Shown: positions 46,691 to 55,565, counted from the first letter of the stretch. The stretch: 64,000 nt of DNA from Caulobacteraceae bacterium UBA3198 (GCA_002363865.1 DEWY01000003.1:71958-135957); one strand, 5' to 3'. Numbers and translations: made by a program. Notes: generated by a model not told the origin, from the letters alone.

Positions 46691-47047
46691 ATGCTGGTCA
46701 CCCTCATGAAGGCCAAGCTTCACCGGGCTACGGTGACTCAGGCCGACCTGGACTACGAAGGCTCCATCGCCATCGACCGTGATCTGCTGGACGCCTCGGG
46801 CATCCTGCCGCACGAGCAGGTGGATGTGCTGAACATCACCACCGGCGCCCGGTTCACCACCTACGCCATCGAGGCCCCCCGGGGCTCGCGGGTGATCGGC
46901 GTGAACGGCGCGGCCGCCCGTCTGGTCCAGAAGGGCGACAAGGTCATCGTGGTGACCTACGGCCTGCTGCCGGCCGAAGAGGCTCGCAACTATGCCCCCA
47001 CCGTCGTGCTGCTGGACGACGGGAATGAGATGAAGCAGGCTGCCTGA
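46691..47047 (+). CDS. panD: Aspartate 1-decarboxylase precursor
   Basis: A 118-residue proenzyme that makes beta-alanine from aspartate for pantothenate/CoA synthesis. Self-cleavage at G24-S25 (DYEGSIAID) generates the pyruvoyl cofactor. Other conserved blocks are MLVTLMKAKLHRATVTQADL, GARFTTYAIEAPRGSRVIGV, NGAAARLVQKGDKVIVVTYG and the catalytic Tyr in TYG. Length is standard. Its stop overlaps the next gene's ATG by one base (TGATG). Confidence 0.96.
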   Translation: MLVTLMKAKLHRATVTQADLDYEGSIAIDRDLLDASGILPHEQVDVLNITTGARFTTYAIEAPRGSRVIGVNGAAARLVQKGDKVIVVTYGLLPAEEARNYAPTVVLLDDGNEMKQAA

Positions 47048-47511
47048 TGGTTCGCTGGCCCGCCGCGATCACACTCTCGGCGGCCGCCCTGCTGATCTTC
47101 GCCTGCTCGCCTGCCGGCCCTGAAGGGGTCGACCCCTCTGTCCTGGATCGCGAAATCGGCCGGCGGATTGGCGATCCCTTGACCTGCGTGCTGCTCGCCG
47201 AACGTGGCTCCGGCAAGATCGTCTATCGCTATGGAACGAATACGGTCTGCGCCCGCACCTATCCGGGGTGTCAGGGTCAGGCTGAACGGACGGTGGAAGA
47301 TCTTCTGAAGAACTTCGATCCTGCGGCCGAGGGCGTGGCGATCAGCTGCCCCACCGCGGCCGACGGCTCGCGCAGCGTCGGCTGGGCCGCCGGGCCGGTC
47401 GCGGGCCGCGACCTGGTCTTCGCCGCGGTGATGGAGGGGCAGCGGGCCCTGCCGGGCATGATCATGACCGACCGCCTGGCCAGCGCCTTTTCCGCCGCCG
47501 GGCTGGAATAG
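47047..47511 (+). CDS. Putative lipoprotein coupled to panD
   Basis: A 154-residue protein with a lipoprotein signal (ITLSAAALLIFACSP, lipidated Cys near residue 20). The mature part contains RIGDPLTCVLLAERGSGKIV, CARTYPGCQGQAERTVEDLL and AISCPTAADGSRSVGWAAGP, with several Cys. It resembles a domain of unknown function rather than an enzyme with clear motifs. It overlaps panD by one base and is surely co-translated with it, but no functional link is evident. Confidence 0.7.
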   Translation: MVRWPAAITLSAAALLIFACSPAGPEGVDPSVLDREIGRRIGDPLTCVLLAERGSGKIVYRYGTNTVCARTYPGCQGQAERTVEDLLKNFDPAAEGVAISCPTAADGSRSVGWAAGPVAGRDLVFAAVMEGQRALPGMIMTDRLASAFSAAGLE

Positions 47512-47548
47512 GCCTCCGCCCCCTTTGGTGGAGCGAAGGCCCGATCCC

Positions 47549-48304
47549 TTAGCGGGTCAGTTCATAGAGACCCGAAATATCCACCCTCACGGTCAGCTCG
47601 CCGCCGGACACCGGCGTGGAGTCCTTCATGCTCTCAGCTCGGGCCATGGCCATGTAGGGCATGGGCGGCTGCGGCGCCGAATAGCTGGTCCCCTCGCTCA
47701 GGGTCACAAGACGGCCGACCCGATAGCCGGTGGCCTGGGCGTAGAGTTGGGCCTTGGCCTGAAGGTCGCGGACGGCGGCCTGGCGGGCCTGATTTTCAGC
47801 CTGACTGCGGTCGTTCAGGCCAAAGCTGATGCTGTTGATCTGGTTGGCGCCCGCATTGACCGTGGCGTCTACGGCCGCCCCCAGGCGCGACAGGTCACGC
47901 ACCTTCACCGTCACCTGATTGCTGGCCTGATAGCCGCGCAGGCGAGGGGGCTGGTTTTCCACATAGTCGTACTGGGCGTTCAGATTGAGGTTCGAGGTCT
48001 GGATGTCGCGGCCCTCGATCCCGGCGCGGTTCAGGGCCGCCATCACCCGGCTCATCTGCTGGGCGTTGGCCTGCATGGCGGCCTGGGCCGTGGGGGCCTC
48101 GGTCTGAACACCGAGATTGATGCTCGCCATGTCGGGGGCCACGTCCACCTCGCCAAGGCCCGACAGGTTGAGGGTGGTGGCGCGGAACATGGAGTCTGCG
48201 GCCGGAGCGGCCGGGGCGGGGGCGGACACGGTCTGGGCCAGGGCGGCAGGCGCCAGGGCCGCGAGGCTCAGGCTGAGCACGCCGGCGCGCATGAGGGTTT
48301 TCAT
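47549..48304 (-). CDS. SIMPL-domain (DUF541) periplasmic protein
   Basis: A 251-residue secreted protein with a signal peptide (AGVLSLSLAALAPAALA) and a SIMPL/DUF541 domain: TTLNLSGLGEVDVAPDMASI, VQTEAPTAQAAMQANAQQMS, GIEGRDIQTSNLNLNAQYDY, YQASNQVTVKVRDLSRLGAA and QAAVRDLQAKAQLYAQATGY. The family (E. coli YggE, BP26) is periplasmic and linked to oxidative-stress tolerance, mechanism unknown. ATG 48304 is preferred over upstream starts because it begins the signal peptide. It converges on the panD operon. Confidence 0.88.
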   Translation of the reverse strand: MKTLMRAGVLSLSLAALAPAALAQTVSAPAPAAPAADSMFRATTLNLSGLGEVDVAPDMASINLGVQTEAPTAQAAMQANAQQMSRVMAALNRAGIEGRDIQTSNLNLNAQYDYVENQPPRLRGYQASNQVTVKVRDLSRLGAAVDATVNAGANQINSISFGLNDRSQAENQARQAAVRDLQAKAQLYAQATGYRVGRLVTLSEGTSYSAPQPPMPYMAMARAESMKDSTPVSGGELTVRVDISGLYELTR

Positions 48305-48450
48305 CGGTATCTCCAGTCCGGTTGAAACTTGACCATAGGCCACTGCAGAAAGCGCCGCGACGGCCTTGGCGTTCCACCCTCGCAAGCTGAACCTGAACCG
48401 GAGCTTTAAGCTGCGTGCAGCCCATGCTAACCGCAGGCCCTCCGCTGATG

Positions 48451-48526
48451 GGGCCTGTAGCTCAATGGTTAGAGCCGGCCGCTCATAACGGTCTGGTTGC
48501 AGGTTCGAGTCCTGCCGGGCCCACCA
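48451..48526 (+). tRNA. tRNA-Ile (anticodon CAT, lysidine-type); likely island attachment site
   Basis: A complete 76-base cloverleaf with encoded CCA: acceptor GGGCCTG pairs with CGGGCCC, D-arm GCTC/GAGC, anticodon stem GGCCG/CGGTC around the loop CTCATAA, and T-arm GCAGG-TTCGAGT-CCTGC. The CAT anticodon with this body matches tRNA-Ile2 (C34 modified to lysidine by TilS to read AUA) rather than elongator Met. The integrase gene begins 177 bases downstream on the same strand, so the 3' end of this tRNA is probably the integration site. Confidence 0.93.
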
Positions 48527-48650
48527 GCGGGGCGTTTCGCGGGGTTTGCCTCCAGCCCGTGGCGACATAGTAAATAGCTGATTAAAAAGCGGTTTTACTA
48601 TTTTGCGCACATTCTCTGGCTCAATCGGTTTCACCCGCATGCGGATCACC

Positions 48651-48701
48651 TGTTGGTACGCCTCGGGCTTGATACCAACAGATCGCCGCGCGATACCAAC
48701 A
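48651..48701. promoter_or_regulatory. Repeated TACCAACA boxes at the integrase start
   Basis: GATACCAACA occurs twice as a direct repeat (48671-48680 and 48692-48701), exactly 21 bases apart, the second touching the integrase ATG. An inverted copy, TGTTGGTA, lies at 48651-48658. Spacing of two helical turns suggests cooperative protein binding: either arm-type integrase sites or operators for autoregulation or an excisionase. Confidence 0.55.
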
Positions 48702-48703
48702 GC

Positions 48704-49903
48704 ATGCCCCTGTCAGACACCCAGCTACGCAGCCTCAAGCCCGAATCGAAGCCCCGTAAACTCAGTGATTTCGAGGGCTTATTCCTGTTGGTGAACCCCA
48801 GCGGGTCACGCCTGTGGCGCTTCAGTTATCGGTTCGGTGGGAAGCAAAAGCTGCTGGCCCTCGGGGCCTATCCGGCCGTGTCTCTGCGAGAGGCGCGCAG
48901 AGCAAAGGATGACGCCCGTGAGCTGCTCGCCAAGGGCATGGATCCTGCTCACGAGCGCAAAGTCGCAAAAGCCCGGAAGAGGATGGCGGCCGCAAACACC
49001 TTCGAGGCGGTGGCCAATGAGTGGTTTGACGCCCGCAAGGATGGATGGGTGCCCAGCTATTCAGATCGGCTGAAGACGCGCCTGGACGCCGATTTGATCC
49101 CCTATCTGGGGCGTCGGCCCATCGCTGAGATTGAGCCCGTCGAGTTGCTCTCGACGATCCGCAGCATTGAGGGCCGAGGTGCGCCAGAAATGGCTCGCAG
49201 GGTGCTGCAGATGGCCAGCGCGATCTTCCGATACGGCGTCGCCTTGGGGGTGTGCCCCAGGGATCCCGCCGCCGATCTCCGCGGCGCCTTGAAGAGCGCA
49301 CCGCCGGCCAAACGGCGCTCCGCCATCCTCCCGAAGGACCTTCCGCAGTTCATGCAAGACCTCGCCGTCTACAACGGCGCGGCGCAGACGAAGCTCGCCC
49401 TCGAGCTGTTGATCCATACCTTCGTCCGCACGTCCGAGGTTCGCTTTGCGCGCTGGTCGGAGTTTGAAGACCTGGAAGGGGATGGGGCGCTCTGGAGAAT
49501 TCCTGCGGCGCGCATGAAGATGCGCCGTGACCACCTGGTGCCCCTGACGCCGCAGGTGATCAAAATCCTGGCCGAGATCAGGGAAGCTTCCGGCCGTTCC
49601 GAACTCTTGTTCCCGGCCCCGACCCGCAGCGGTGTGATCTCCGAGAATACGATGATCTATGCGATCTATCGCATGGGCTACCATGGTCGCGCGACGGTGC
49701 ACGGCTTCCGCTCTACGGCCTCCACCGTGCTCAATGAGCACGAGTTCAACCGCGACTGGATCGAGCTCCAACTCGCCCACGCCGAGGGCGACATCCGCTC
49801 CGTCTACAACGCCGCCGAATGGCTTAGCGGGCGCCGCACCATGATGCGCTGGTGGTCAGATCACCTGGATGAGGTGACGAAGGTGAAGCCGGAGGCTGCA
49901 TAG
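48704..49903 (+). CDS. P4-type tyrosine-recombinase integrase
   Basis: A 399-residue integrase. The N-terminal DUF4102-type arm-binding domain (SDTQLRSLKPESKPRKLSDF, GLFLLVNPSGSRLWRFSYRF) is followed by a core-binding SAM-like domain and the catalytic domain with R242 (HTFVRTSEVRFARW), H333-x-x-R336 (VHGFRSTAS), H359 and nucleophile Y368 (IRSVYNAAEW). All catalytic residues are present, so it should be active. ATG 48704 follows the TACCAACA boxes; no good Shine-Dalgarno sequence is visible. Position next to tRNA-Ile2 is typical for integrases of genomic islands. Downstream, 49904-50303 holds only an integrase remnant. Confidence 0.93.
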   Translation: MPLSDTQLRSLKPESKPRKLSDFEGLFLLVNPSGSRLWRFSYRFGGKQKLLALGAYPAVSLREARRAKDDARELLAKGMDPAHERKVAKARKRMAAANTFEAVANEWFDARKDGWVPSYSDRLKTRLDADLIPYLGRRPIAEIEPVELLSTIRSIEGRGAPEMARRVLQMASAIFRYGVALGVCPRDPAADLRGALKSAPPAKRRSAILPKDLPQFMQDLAVYNGAAQTKLALELLIHTFVRTSEVRFARWSEFEDLEGDGALWRIPAARMKMRRDHLVPLTPQVIKILAEIREASGRSELLFPAPTRSGVISENTMIYAIYRMGYHGRATVHGFRSTASTVLNEHEFNRDWIELQLAHAEGDIRSVYNAAEWLSGRRTMMRWWSDHLDEVTKVKPEAA

Positions 49904-50108
49904 GAGCAGGCGCGTCGGCTTGAGCGGGCCGTTTTGCCAAGGTCGCAGATGGATAGCCGACGTTGAGGGTGTCCGCTTTCGGGAGGCAATCCGGAGCTTG
50001 GCCGAAGAACGTCTGCTCCTGAATCATTGGCGACTTTCGGACAGGCCGCACTGGGGGAAAGCGATCGACTCCCCGGGGAGAGTTGAACCGGAGCAGCCGT
50101 GGCTGGCT

Positions 50109-50195
50109 CCAGGAAAGACCCAGCGGTATGCCCATCTTGTGAGAATGGCGAAGCACGCCGCCTTCAACGACATCGCAGATCGGCTTGCAGAGTGA
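50109..50195 (+). pseudogene. C-terminal remnant of another tyrosine recombinase
   Basis: The 28 codons before the TGA read PGKTQRYAHLVRMAKHAAFN, then DIADRLAE. TQRYAHL with the catalytic Tyr is the standard end of many phage-type integrases, but the rest of the catalytic domain is missing; the upstream frame (49920 on) has no integrase motifs. It does not match the C-terminus of the adjacent integrase, so it comes from a different element. It marks this stretch as an integration hot spot. Confidence 0.6.
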
Positions 50196-50303
50196 ATTAC
50201 GGCTTGAACGCTGCCTACGTACTTGGACCCGGCGCTTGGCATGGGCTTGGCCAGCCATGCCTTTGCGGCGGGCCCACCGAGATGCCATCGTGGGGAGGGC
50301 GAA

Positions 50304-50393
50304 ATGAACCTGATCAAGCGCCTTATTAGGGCCAAGTCTCTCGAGCCCTCCGACCCCGGTCGCAAGCTGTTTGCGGGCGGCGAGCTGCCATGA
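50304..50393 (+). CDS. 29-residue ORF translationally coupled to the large membrane protein
   Basis: ATG 50304 starts MNLIKRLIRAKSLEPSDPGR, then KLFAGGELP, and its TGA overlaps the ATG of the 1100-residue gene as ATGA. A perfect ribosome site, GGAGG five bases from the ATG, precedes it, whereas the big gene has none of its own. It is therefore probably translated and drives translation of the downstream gene. The N-terminus is basic and amphipathic. No family is recognised. Confidence 0.6.
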   Translation: MNLIKRLIRAKSLEPSDPGRKLFAGGELP

Positions 50394-53300
50394 GCCTCCA
50401 GCTGCTCGCGAAGGGCGCCGCCGGGCTGTGCAAACCCGGGCTGCGCTCGGTCGTGAGGCGCCAACATGCTCGCCACCTGCGCCTAAACCCGGCGAGCCGG
50501 GAGTGGCGGCCGGGCCTCGTCCGCCGCATTCTGGGGCTGATCGATCGACACTCGCGCCTGTCACTTGCGCTCGCGCTGGCGGCCTACGTAGCGGTCACCC
50601 TTGGCGCGGCCCTGGTCCCGGCGCCTGCATGGACGCCAGATCCGCCCGATGTCGAGGACTACTTCCGGGACCTCCAGACCATCAACCTTGGCCTGTTCGG
50701 CGCCCAGGCGGCACTTCTCGGCCTCGTCTACCCCCTGGTCATTGGCCTGGTCGGGCTGCTGTTCGAGGCTCGGTCCTCGCGCGGCAACCGGCTGCAGGTC
50801 TACTTCCGGGAGACTGAAGCTCTCGCTGTTGGCGGCATGTCGCTGGCGCTGCTCATGCTCATCGGCCTGCAGCTAATCGCCTTCGGCGTCGTGCCCTTGA
50901 ACGTCGGGGTCGCCGCCACCCTGCTCAATGTCGGCTGGTTCACCGCCAACCTCAGCGCCCTGGGCTTCTTCGTCATTCGAAGCCTCGACTTCATGCGCCC
51001 AGCGCGCCGCCACGCGCTCATGAAAGCCTTCCTGGCCAACACCGCCTGGAGCGCGGAGCTGCGTGACGGGATGATGGCGGACCAATGGGGCAACGCTTCG
51101 GCCTATGGCCTCCTTCCCGCTGCAGGCGAGGATCTCGCGGTGGTCATGCCGTTCGATTTCGGCGAGGTGGCGCTTCGGCGTGACCTCAAGGGCCGCCGCG
51201 TCCTTTCGGACGTAAGGCTCGGCGCGCTCGCCGCCGTTCTCGCCAGCCGAGGCCCGGACTGCGGCGTGAGCTTCGCGCCGTGGCCCGGGATCGCCTATGA
51301 CGGCGAGGTCGTCCTGGCGCGGGCGCCCACCGCCGCCCTCTCGCGCCTGGAGCGGCTGCTGATTCGACTGGCCTTCCGGTTCTCCTCGCCGCCACGCCGC
51401 GAATCCCCGCCGCTTACGGAGGAGATCCTGCGCGATGCGGCCGCCGACCTCCTGGGCCTGATGGAGGCGGGCCGTTTCGAAGAGTTTCAGTCCTTGTTCT
51501 GGGAAACGATCGCGCTGCACCGGCTGCTTTACGCGCTGGCCCAGGGCCCGACAGACCCGGGCAACGCGCCCTTCAACTATGCCGCCCTGAAGCGCGAGGA
51601 CTCGCGGTCATATGCGCGGGAGTGGGCGCGCGCCTACCGCGACCTGGTCGTCCGCGCCGGAGATCATCCGCAGCGCGACGAGCGGTTCTTCGAGAGTTGC
51701 GCCTACATCGCCGCACATGTGATGCGGGAGGCCCGCAAGGTTGCCCCGCCCGAAGCGACCGATGCGCTGTTCAACCTGCCGGCCACGCTTTTTCGGGCGC
51801 TTGTGGACGGCGCAGCCCGTCGCCAGGCCGAAGCGGCCGGCGCGCCCCCAGCGCGCGGGTCCCTGTTCACGCCCGCCGGCTCCGGGGCCGCGGAATACAG
51901 GTCCGTGTGGCTACGGTTCGTCGGAGGGTGGGAAAGCCTTGCCGACACGATCTCGCCGGAAAGCGAGGCGAGCTGGGAGACGTTGCAGGCCGCGTGGCCG
52001 TCTATCAGCCGGCATCTTCATGACAGCGCCCTGCGCATCGCCCAGGCCGCCAAGGCCGGCGAGCGGCAGGCCATCGGCTGGAGCGTCGACATGATGCTCA
52101 AGTGGCGCCGGAAAATCCTCTTGGGTTGGAACACCGGTCACGGCTACGCGCTGGTTCGGCCGATCGTCACCGCGGGCCTTTTGCGGAAGCCGTGGGAGGA
52201 GGTGGCCGCTGTTGGCCTTGCGCGGCTCGATGAGCCAGCGAAGCGCGCCGAAGTCTTCGAGGCTGTCGTCGAAAATGCCTGGCTGGACAGCCAAGTGGTG
52301 TTGGCCTGCAGCTTGATCGGGCTCATGGGCGAGGCGGGCGCCACTGGCCGCATCGAGGATGGACCGGCCGAGGCGGCAGGTGCCCTCTTCCGCAACCAGA
52401 GTTTCGATCCGAGCGCCTCCTACCATCCCCGCGAACCGGCGTTGTCGCCCGGCACGATCCTGCACGCCGTCCTGCGTGTCGTCGGAGCAGGGGAGCGGTT
52501 CGAGGAGGGCTACGGCCAGGAGATCGGGGCCCTGGCCGAAGAGATCGACCGGCTGGAGGGGCCGAACTACATCAGCGCCCGCATCTACAGCTGGTCGGGC
52601 GAGGCGGACGTGGAGGGTCAGGCCGGATTGCAGACCCTCCTCCTGGCCGCCGCGATGCCGTCGCCAAGCGGCCGTCGGCGAGGCGCCGGCGTCGAGATCG
52701 GCGAAGACCTGAAGCGACTGCTCCTGCCACGCGACGACCGGACTCGTCGCCGCCTTCTGGAACACCTCGCCGCCATGCGGAAGGCGGCCGAAGATCTCCC
52801 GGCAAAACGCGTCGCCGAGGTTGTGGCCACGCTGCGAGCGGATGCGTGCACCCCGGCCCAGGCGACACTGCTGATGGGGGAGGTCGTTCGGACCCTAGAG
52901 GCCTGTCAAGCCGAGATCGAGGCGGTCCGGCTCTCGGAGATCACCCGGGCCGTTATCGATCCGGCTCGGCTTGCTGCGATCGCCGAGGCCGCCGGCCGCA
53001 CCGCGTTTTCCAAGGCCGAGGGTGCCTTCCCGGTGCCCCTCATCGGCGAGGTCAGGTTCGTGCACGACGACCTCTCTAGCTATCGGTATCGATTCCTCAC
53101 CCAGAAGGCCCGCTACACGCAGCCCCCGATGGAGGAGCCGGTCAGCAACGAGCTTGAATGGTGGGAGGGCACGTTGCGGGAGTTTGCCGCCGCCGCCGCC
53201 TTTCGCGAGCTCATCAAGGGAGCGGCGCCGGTTCGCCGCGCGCCCCGCTCCGCCGCCAGCTATTGGCGCGCCCTCAAGGAGGCGGTCGCGGCTGTCCGGG

Positions 53301-53692
53301 ACGCTGGGGAAGACCCGATCATCGTCCGCGGCGGCCGTGCAGAGCCGGCGTGGCTGGCCGGCTGGCACTATGACTTTGACGGGAAGAAGCGTCCCCCCGA
53401 CCTGCGGATCGAGCAGGTCGAAGGCCGCGGCCCTGGTTACGACTTCGACCTGAACGGCACACCGGTCTACAGCTCACCTTGGACAGGCGCAGCCACCTGG
53501 GTCCTGGGACGCGAAACTCTTCGTGTACTCGACGTCCAGAAATTCCAATCGGGTCAGCCGGTTGCCGTGACCTTCGAACCCGATACGGCCGATGTGTGGA
53601 AGGGCCGAGTGGTGGCGGCCTTTGCGATCCGCATGGATCGCGGGACCGGGCCCAGCTGGCGGATCGCCCATCCGCGTCCGAAAGCTCGCTAG
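50390..53692 (+). CDS. Large four-TM membrane protein of unknown function, island-encoded
   Basis: An 1100-residue protein with no recognised family. A basic N-terminus is followed by four predicted transmembrane helices at about residues 57-78, 101-124, 145-168 and 172-196, then about 900 soluble, mainly helical residues presumably in the cytoplasm. Noticeable segments include SVDMMLKWRRKILLGWNTGH near residue 565 and a beta-rich C-terminal part (PPDLRIEQVEGRGPGYDFDL; WVLGRETLRVLDVQKFQSGQ). No P-loop, nuclease or protease signature is visible. Start ATG 50390 overlaps the stop of the small 29-residue ORF (ATGA). In a defence-type island, a membrane anchor joined to a large sensor-like region suggests an abortive-infection role, but this is inference. 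Confidence 0.7.
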   Translation: MSLQLLAKGAAGLCKPGLRSVVRRQHARHLRLNPASREWRPGLVRRILGLIDRHSRLSLALALAAYVAVTLGAALVPAPAWTPDPPDVEDYFRDLQTINLGLFGAQAALLGLVYPLVIGLVGLLFEARSSRGNRLQVYFRETEALAVGGMSLALLMLIGLQLIAFGVVPLNVGVAATLLNVGWFTANLSALGFFVIRSLDFMRPARRHALMKAFLANTAWSAELRDGMMADQWGNASAYGLLPAAGEDLAVVMPFDFGEVALRRDLKGRRVLSDVRLGALAAVLASRGPDCGVSFAPWPGIAYDGEVVLARAPTAALSRLERLLIRLAFRFSSPPRRESPPLTEEILRDAAADLLGLMEAGRFEEFQSLFWETIALHRLLYALAQGPTDPGNAPFNYAALKREDSRSYAREWARAYRDLVVRAGDHPQRDERFFESCAYIAAHVMREARKVAPPEATDALFNLPATLFRALVDGAARRQAEAAGAPPARGSLFTPAGSGAAEYRSVWLRFVGGWESLADTISPESEASWETLQAAWPSISRHLHDSALRIAQAAKAGERQAIGWSVDMMLKWRRKILLGWNTGHGYALVRPIVTAGLLRKPWEEVAAVGLARLDEPAKRAEVFEAVVENAWLDSQVVLACSLIGLMGEAGATGRIEDGPAEAAGALFRNQSFDPSASYHPREPALSPGTILHAVLRVVGAGERFEEGYGQEIGALAEEIDRLEGPNYISARIYSWSGEADVEGQAGLQTLLLAAAMPSPSGRRRGAGVEIGEDLKRLLLPRDDRTRRRLLEHLAAMRKAAEDLPAKRVAEVVATLRADACTPAQATLLMGEVVRTLEACQAEIEAVRLSEITRAVIDPARLAAIAEAAGRTAFSKAEGAFPVPLIGEVRFVHDDLSSYRYRFLTQKARYTQPPMEEPVSNELEWWEGTLREFAAAAAFRELIKGAAPVRRAPRSAASYWRALKEAVAAVRDAGEDPIIVRGGRAEPAWLAGWHYDFDGKKRPPDLRIEQVEGRGPGYDFDLNGTPVYSSPWTGAATWVLGRETLRVLDVQKFQSGQPVAVTFEPDTADVWKGRVVAAFAIRMDRGTGPSWRIAHPRPKAR

Positions 53693-53919
53693 CTTTCATT
53701 GGGGCGTGTGGACGCGTACCTGGCGGCGCGAAGGCGAGGTAGTCGCCAGGACTGATCAGGTGCCCACCGGTTCCACATCGGTCCCGTCAATGTGGTCGAA
53801 CGCGTTCATGGGGTTGGAAGGTCGCGGATTTCACCGGCCGCGCGGGGAGGCGGGCTGCGGCCTGGTCAGCAGAGATACGGCCAGGCTTCGCGCGCACCGA
53901 CTTGCGATAAGCTATCGCG

Positions 53920-54411
53920 ATGTTCAAGCGGCTCGAGACGATTTGGCAGGCCGATCCCTACGTCGCGGGAACCACGGGCCGCGACGGAACGGCGCCGCTT
54001 ACGCTCGAAGAGCAGCACGACTGGGTGGCGTCGATCCAACTGCCGGCGCAGGTCCCGGCCGAGGTCGTTAGATCATTCGACACCGCGCGCAATGCCTTCC
54101 TGTACGCCTGGTTCTCATACGACCTCAGCGCGCTTGCCGAGGGGCAGGCGTTCAGGACCGTTGAACTCGCCTTACGCCTGAGACTCGGAGCGAGAGCCCA
54201 TCCAAAAGACACCTTCGCTCCCCTTATGGAAAAGGCGGTCGCGGACGGGTTTCTGAAGGAACTGGCGGGTGGACCACCCCTGGCGCTGGGGCTGAGAATG
54301 ATGCGTAACGACCGCGCTCATCCCAGCAGCACCGTGCTCAGCCCCGCGCTTACGCTCCAGACGCTTGAACTCTGCGCCGCCGTCATCTCTCAGCTCTACG
54401 CCAGCCCATGA
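53920..54411 (+). CDS. HEPN-like small helical protein
   Basis: A 163-residue mostly helical protein. The C-terminal helix pair carries R129-N-D-R-A-H134 in LRMMRNDRAHPSS, the R-x4-H motif typical of HEPN nucleases, preceded by a helix (LYAWFSYDLSALAEGQAFRT, then VELALRLRLG) with the acidic pattern common in HEPN-type proteins. HEPN proteins are often RNA-cutting toxins or effectors of defence systems. The function here is inferred from motif and context only. No strong ribosome site is seen; 53693-53919 upstream holds no gene. Confidence 0.55.
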   Translation: MFKRLETIWQADPYVAGTTGRDGTAPLTLEEQHDWVASIQLPAQVPAEVVRSFDTARNAFLYAWFSYDLSALAEGQAFRTVELALRLRLGARAHPKDTFAPLMEKAVADGFLKELAGGPPLALGLRMMRNDRAHPSSTVLSPALTLQTLELCAAVISQLYASP

Positions 54412-54460
54412 ATCCGGCTTGGCGTGTGGGTGAGGTCCGGGTCAGAGTCGGAGACCGGCA

Positions 54461-55565
54461 GTGACGTCAGAGAGAGGCCCTGGGCGCCTGGACGACGCTG
54501 TGACTACCCCGCCGAAGGTCCTCTATCTCGACCAGCCTGGATCGCCCTGGCGCGTGGCGCCTGGGACAAGGCCGAGCACCCGCGAGATCACGCTGCCCTG
54601 ACCGTCGTCGTCGAAGCGCTGGAAGCGGGCGAGATTGTCGTGCCGCTGAGCTTCACCACGCTGTACGAGACCATCAAGGTCGACAATCGGGTCCGACGAA
54701 CGCACCTGGCGCATGTGCAGGCGACGATCAGCGGCGGTAGGGTGTTGCGTGGTCGCGGCGGATCCTCGAGGTGATGCTGCTTCGGTGCATCGCCCATGCG
54801 ATCGGAGCGCCAGCACCCGAGGCGGACGATGATTGGTTCCTATCCGACCTCTGGTTCGAGGCGGCGGCTGAATATGCGTCCGGCGTCTTCGAGATCCCGC
54901 CGACCGCCGTGGGCCCCATACGGCAGCGTCCTATGCAGGCCCTATTCAGCTACCTCGCCGGCGGCGATGACGTGATCCGCAGGGAAGGGGTCCGTCGGTT
55001 TTCGGTCGAGTCGCAGGCCTTGCTCGCCAGGATGACCGCGCGACGTCAAAGGATGTCTGGCGAGAGTTTCGTTATGCGGTTGCGCGCCTACGGCGCTCTT
55101 CTGGTGATCGACGAGGTCGATGTCATCCTGGCGGTCGGGCGGCAGGCCGGCATGCCGTGGAAGGAGGTCCGCGACCTTGGCGCCTGGGCAAAGCGCGTTG
55201 TCACCGATGTTCCGGTCCTGAACGCGGAGCGGCAACTGGCCGTACGTCTGGAGGATCAGCCCCGCGCGACGACCGAGAATGATTTGCGGGACATGGCGGC
55301 CTTCGTCACGGCGCTGCCACTCGTCGACATCATCGTGGCTGAGAAGCAGTTCGTGAATCTCAGCCGACAGGCCAAGCTGGACACGCAATATGGGACGCGC
55401 CTGTTGACCTCGGTTCATGACCTCACGCGGGAGATGCTGGCCGGCGTCGATCGTCCTGAGAGATGGTCGTCGTCGCCCGCCGGTGGTCTCGTGCAACACG
55501 GATGGCGGAAACCTCGGCTGACACCATTTCGCGAGCATTGCTTAACCTGCAATATGGCCGGGTGA
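54461..55565 (+). pseudogene. PIN-like protein gene broken by two single-base frameshifts
   Basis: Three frames together encode one protein of about 365 residues. Segment 1 (from GTG 54461, GGAG upstream) ends KVLYLDQ; segment 2 (from about 54538) runs WIALARGAWDKAEHPRDHAA to TISGGRVLRGR; segment 3 (from about 54760) runs RRILEVMLLRCIAHAIGAPA onward through FVMRLRAYGALLVIDEVDVI to VAEKQFVNLSRQAKLDTQYG. The frames step 2, 1, 0, each shift equal to loss of one base (near 54536-54537 and near 54755). LYLDQ-x-WIALAR with a late DIIVAEKQFVNLSRQA is PIN-like in pattern, so a nuclease ancestor is plausible. The gene is disrupted or mis-sequenced. Confidence 0.6.
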
